Made by a program: the position numbers and the translations under genes. From contig WBXE01000109.1 of the NCBI GenBank assembly GCA_008932955.1, positions 1-7,744 on the forward strand: a DNA stretch of 7,744 nt, read 5' to 3'. This DNA is from Verrucomicrobiota bacterium (GTDB lineage Bacteria > Verrucomicrobiota > Verrucomicrobiia > Verrucomicrobiales > Akkermansiaceae). How positions within the stretch are numbered: position 1 is the first letter of the stretch; each line of letters begins with the position of its first letter. Positions 5,800 to 7,744 of the stretch are shown in pieces. The notes beneath the pieces are model-generated. The model was given only the letters and a program-made list of their open reading frames with translations, ran no database searches and was not told where the DNA came from.

Positions 5800-6959
5800 T
5801 CCATCCTCCTTTTGGTGAGCTTTGCCGTGAGCCCGATGAACACCACGGTGGTGCAGCCTAACATGAAAATATCCGGCAACAGCAACTTCCACAGCGTGCC
5901 AGCCTGGAAGATTGTCTGCATCGATGACACGAAATAGCGCGCCGGAACGATCCGCGTCACCCCGCGCAAAAATACCGGCATGCTCGAAATTTCATAGATG
6001 AAGCCAGACAACATCACCGCCGGCAGAAACGCCGCATTCAACGCCGCCTGTGCCGCGTTGAATTGATTGCGCATGCCCGTGGAGATCGCCAGCCCGATAC
6101 CTAACACACTCAGCAGGAATAACGAGCCGACGACCCACAGCGCCAGCAAGGTGCCGCGGAATGGCACCAGCAGCACCCAGTGCGCCACGCCCACGCACAG
6201 CAGCAGCGAGATCATGCCCAACGCGTAGTACGGCAAGATCTTGCTCAACAGCAATTCCGTGCGAGTCACCGGCGAGGCCAGCAGCGCCTCCATCGTGCCG
6301 CGCTCCCATTCGCGCGCCACCACCAGCGAGGTGAGCAAGGCACCGATGACCGTCATGATCACCGTGATCGACCCTGGGATGATGAAATTGCGGCTCTCCG
6401 CCGATGAGTTGAACCACATCCGCGGCTCTAACGTAATCTCTCGCCGCAGGGTATCACCGCGATCCTCGGCCCGCTGTGCCTGCCACGTCTGCCACACGCC
6501 ACTAACGGTTGCCCGCACAAACTGCGCGATGTTAGGCTCCGAGCCGTCGGCCACCACCTGCAGCGGCGCAGTGGTCCCACCTTGCTTGAGCTTGCGCGAG
6601 AAATCCCCTGGAATGATCACATAGCCGCGGATTTGCGAGTTCATCAGTGCCAGTTCCAAGCCCGCTCGCGAGTCGTAGGCGCGCAGTTCCAGCCACGGCG
6701 AGGCGTTGAGCGCCGCCCTCAGGGCCGTGGCTTCCGCTCCGCTATCCTCCATCCGCAGGCCGATGCGCAGCCGCGAAAAATCCAGGTTTATGCCGTAGCC
6801 GAAGATGAAGAGCATCAGCAGCGGCATTAAAAACGCGATGAGGATGCTGCTCGGATCGCGAAAAATCTGCAGCGTCTCTTTCCAGCACAGCGCCCGCAAG
6901 CGCCGCCACGACAGCCAATGCACGCCGCCTCCAGCTTGTGGGTGGCCATTAGCTAACAT
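5796..6959 (-). CDS. ybhS: ABC-2 type exporter permease, YbhS-like
   Basis: This 387-residue permease is an evident YbhS homologue: LSWRRLRALCWKET at 16-29, RDPSS at 34-38, LLMLFIFGYGINLD at 47-60, then a periplasmic domain to about 190. TM segments follow near 193-215, 241-264, 270-292, 303-321 and 358-378. The coupling segment reads VAREWERGTMEALLASPV (214-231), and NQFNAAQAALNAAFLPAVMLSGF lies at 298-320. It should pair with the YbhR-like protein encoded directly after it. The ATG at 6959 is chosen because the homologous sequence begins shortly after it (at LSWRR) and the protein length then fits the family (about 377 in E. coli). AGAGA (6961-6965) before it is a weak ribosome site. A TTG at 7058 would add 33 non-homologous residues and is unlikely. 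The ATPase and membrane-fusion genes that normally precede it are not present upstream. Confidence 0.92.
   Translation of the reverse strand: MLANGHPQAGGGVHWLSWRRLRALCWKETLQIFRDPSSILIAFLMPLLMLFIFGYGINLDFSRLRIGLRMEDSGAEATALRAALNASPWLELRAYDSRAGLELALMNSQIRGYVIIPGDFSRKLKQGGTTAPLQVVADGSEPNIAQFVRATVSGVWQTWQAQRAEDRGDTLRREITLEPRMWFNSSAESRNFIIPGSITVIMTVIGALLTSLVVAREWERGTMEALLASPVTRTELLLSKILPYYALGMISLLLCVGVAHWVLLVPFRGTLLALWVVGSLFLLSVLGIGLAISTGMRNQFNAAQAALNAAFLPAVMLSGFIYEISSMPVFLRGVTRIVPARYFVSSMQTIFQAGTLWKLLLPDIFMLGCTTVVFIGLTAKLTKRRME
5803..5811 (-). promoter_or_regulatory. Strong ribosome binding site of ybhR
   Basis: The minus strand reads AAGGAGGAT, with AGGAGG at 5810-5805 and a 5-nt spacer before the ATG at 5799. 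It lies inside the end of the ybhS-like gene and fixes the ybhR start against the longer upstream alternative. Confidence 0.85.
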
Positions 6960-7011
6960 TTCTCTGGGGGTTGCAAGGGGGTTGGCGAGCTGGTCGGTAC
7001 CCGGCGCGTCA

Positions 7012-7167
7012 GAGAGCCGGAGTGGCTCAGACCTCGCAAGAGTCGCTCCCAATGGCAAGAAATTTGTGAGCCGTGTGGCTCAGTGGTCTCAGCCCCCGTT
7101 GGGAGGTTTTCACCGGAATGACTGCTGCGCAATCCTGCGGGTCCCCAGGTCCCGCAGGTAAATTACC
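7012..7167. repeat. Cluster of inverted repeats upstream of ybhS
   Basis: Several dyads follow one another: GAGCC-N5-GGCTC (7014-7028), a GGAG-headed imperfect hairpin on the minus strand (7031-7049), TGAGCC-GTGT-GGCTCA (7067-7082), CCTGCGGG-N9-CCCGCAGG (7134-7158) and GGTA-AAT-TACC (7157-7167). The first and third share nearly the same sequence, GAGCCGnnnTGGCTCAG. None is followed by a T-tract in either direction, so these look like repeat elements and not terminators. Confidence 0.6.
7031..7049 (-). repeat. GGAG-headed REP-like hairpin 4 (degenerate)
   Basis: On the minus strand GGAG (7049-7046) is followed by CGACTC-TTGC-GAGGTC, a 5-bp stem with one bulged G. The head and first bases, GGAGCGAC, are the same as in hairpin 3 (4489-4482), which supports a common family, although the stem is weaker. 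Confidence 0.4.
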
Positions 7168-7390
7168 GAGTTTGGCCAGCGCCCCGAAAGGATCCGGCGT
7201 CAGGCCCGCTCCTGCGCGAGTGGTTTTGCGGCCTTGGTTGCGACTCATCCGCGCCAGTGAACCACAGCCACCGCGAAGTTCACGCTCTTTAGCGGTGCCT
7301 CCCGGCGAGCCAGCTCAGCTTGTTACTAGGTGACAGATAAATAGTAGAGAATCTGGTGGATTGCGTGTTTTTCTGAGGTATGGTGGACAT

Positions 7391-7744
7391 ATGCGCAAGT
7401 CACGCTGGCTGGCGGGTTGGAAGGATTCAGCGACGAAGCCGGTGATTTACCACTGTATCTCGCGGGTGGTGGATCGGCGGTTTGTGTTTGAGGAAAGGGA
7501 GTGCGAGGCGTTTCGGATGCACATGCGGATGTATGAGAATTTCTCGGGCTGCCGGATGTTGGCGTACTGCGTGATGTCTAACCATTTTCATTTGCTGTTG
7601 GAGGTGCCGCGGATGGCGGAAGGCGGGTTAAGTGACGAGGAGTTACTGCAACGTCTTGGCGGGCTATATTCCGAGGCGGTGGTGGCGGGTGTGGCAGCGG
7701 AATTGGTGGAGGCGAGGAAGAAATCTATCGGGGAGGGCGATGGC
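7391..7744 (+). CDS. REP-associated tyrosine transposase (RAYT, Y1/HUH), N-terminal part
   Basis: The reading frame is open from ATG 7391 to the window edge (118 codons, incomplete at the 3' end). The start is MRKSRWLAGWK, followed by YHCISRVVDRRFVF (20-33), which is typical of the first strand and loop of the IS200-like Y1 transposase fold. The segment YCVMSNHFHLLLEVP (59-73) contains the HUH metal-binding pair His65 and His67. The catalytic Tyr should lie downstream, outside the window. Such proteins cut and join single-stranded DNA at REP hairpins and are usually single-copy domesticated enzymes. The residues after the HUH motif (about 76-118) are charged and Gly-rich, as in longer RAYT-like proteins. 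The ATG has only GAGG (7375-7378), 12 nt upstream, so the start is fair but not certain. A TTG at 7361 is the in-frame alternative. Confidence 0.88.
   Translation, partial: MRKSRWLAGWKDSATKPVIYHCISRVVDRRFVFEERECEAFRMHMRMYENFSGCRMLAYCVMSNHFHLLLEVPRMAEGGLSDEELLQRLGGLYSEAVVAGVAAELVEARKKSIGEGDG

Larger units (their letters stand above)
6960..7390. other. Intergenic region between ybhS and the divergent transposase
   Basis: This spacer of about 430 bp should contain the promoters for both divergent units, but I cannot identify one with confidence. It is rich in inverted repeats between 7012 and 7167. From 7170 to 7390 I see nothing firm. There is a GAGG at 7375-7378, 12 nt before the transposase ATG, and an AT-richer stretch (7332-7352) that could be promoter DNA. 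Two open frames (7248-7027 minus, 7073-7333 plus) overlap the repeats and look spurious. Confidence 0.6.

Noticed and set aside
4825..6830. Plus-strand open frames opposite the two permeases
   Set aside because: They are antisense shadows of ybhS and ybhR, which have clear membrane topology and family matches.
6960..7058. 33-residue N-terminal extension of the YbhS-like protein from TTG 7058
   Set aside because: The extra residues do not match the family, the stretch includes repeat DNA, and the ATG at 6959 gives a normal length.
7027..7248. 73-codon minus-strand open frame starting MSRNQGRKTTRAG
   Set aside because: It spans several palindromes of the ybhS upstream region, lacks a clear ribosome site, and its end overlaps the ybhS leader. 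It could be a repeat-encoded peptide, but nothing positive supports it.
7073..7333. 86-codon plus-strand open frame
   Set aside because: The Pro/Ser/Arg-rich product crosses the repeats with no motif and looks like a GC-rich chance frame.

Overview
The window looks like a chromosomal segment from a GC-rich, double-membraned bacterium. A Verrucomicrobiota (PVC group) source is my best guess. The reasons are an outer-membrane autotransporter of the large, Ser/Thr/Gly-rich kind, a REP-associated (HUH/Y1) transposase, and intergenic space crowded with palindromes headed by GGAGC and with CAGATTA-type repeats. The diderm inference rests on the autotransporter barrel and is firm. The phylum is an inference from repeat style and memory, without a database search.

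Layout, left to right. Positions 1-245 hold an array of short perfect palindromes that share a GCTTGC/GCAAGC centre, including two identical 60-bp copies. On the minus strand at 247-579 lies a small zinc-ribbon membrane protein. Positions 580-992 have no convincing gene but contain several inverted repeats and form the leader of the next gene. Positions 993-4178 (plus strand) encode a 1061-residue autotransporter: signal peptide, beta-helix repeat passenger and C-terminal barrel ending in Phe. A strong intrinsic terminator follows at 4207-4242. Positions 4243-4686 are an intergenic block of about 440 bp with GGAG-headed hairpins in opposite orientations (BIME-like) and a separate CAGATTA inverted repeat. 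On the minus strand, 6959-5796 and 5799-4687 are two translationally coupled ABC-2 permeases, orthologues of E. coli YbhS and YbhR. Positions 6960-7390 are a second palindrome-rich spacer. From 7391 to the window edge (plus strand) runs the N-terminal 118 codons of a REP-associated tyrosine transposase carrying the HUH motif.

How the parts may relate. The YbhS/YbhR pair would form the membrane channel of an ABC exporter. The ATPase (YbhF-like) and membrane-fusion protein (YbhG-like) that precede it in E. coli are missing from the expected place, which holds REP-like repeats and the divergent transposase. The transposase and the GGAG-headed hairpins are a plausible RAYT/REP pair. This is the most interesting system in the window, though the link is inferred from proximity and architecture. 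The autotransporter appears to be a stand-alone transcription unit.
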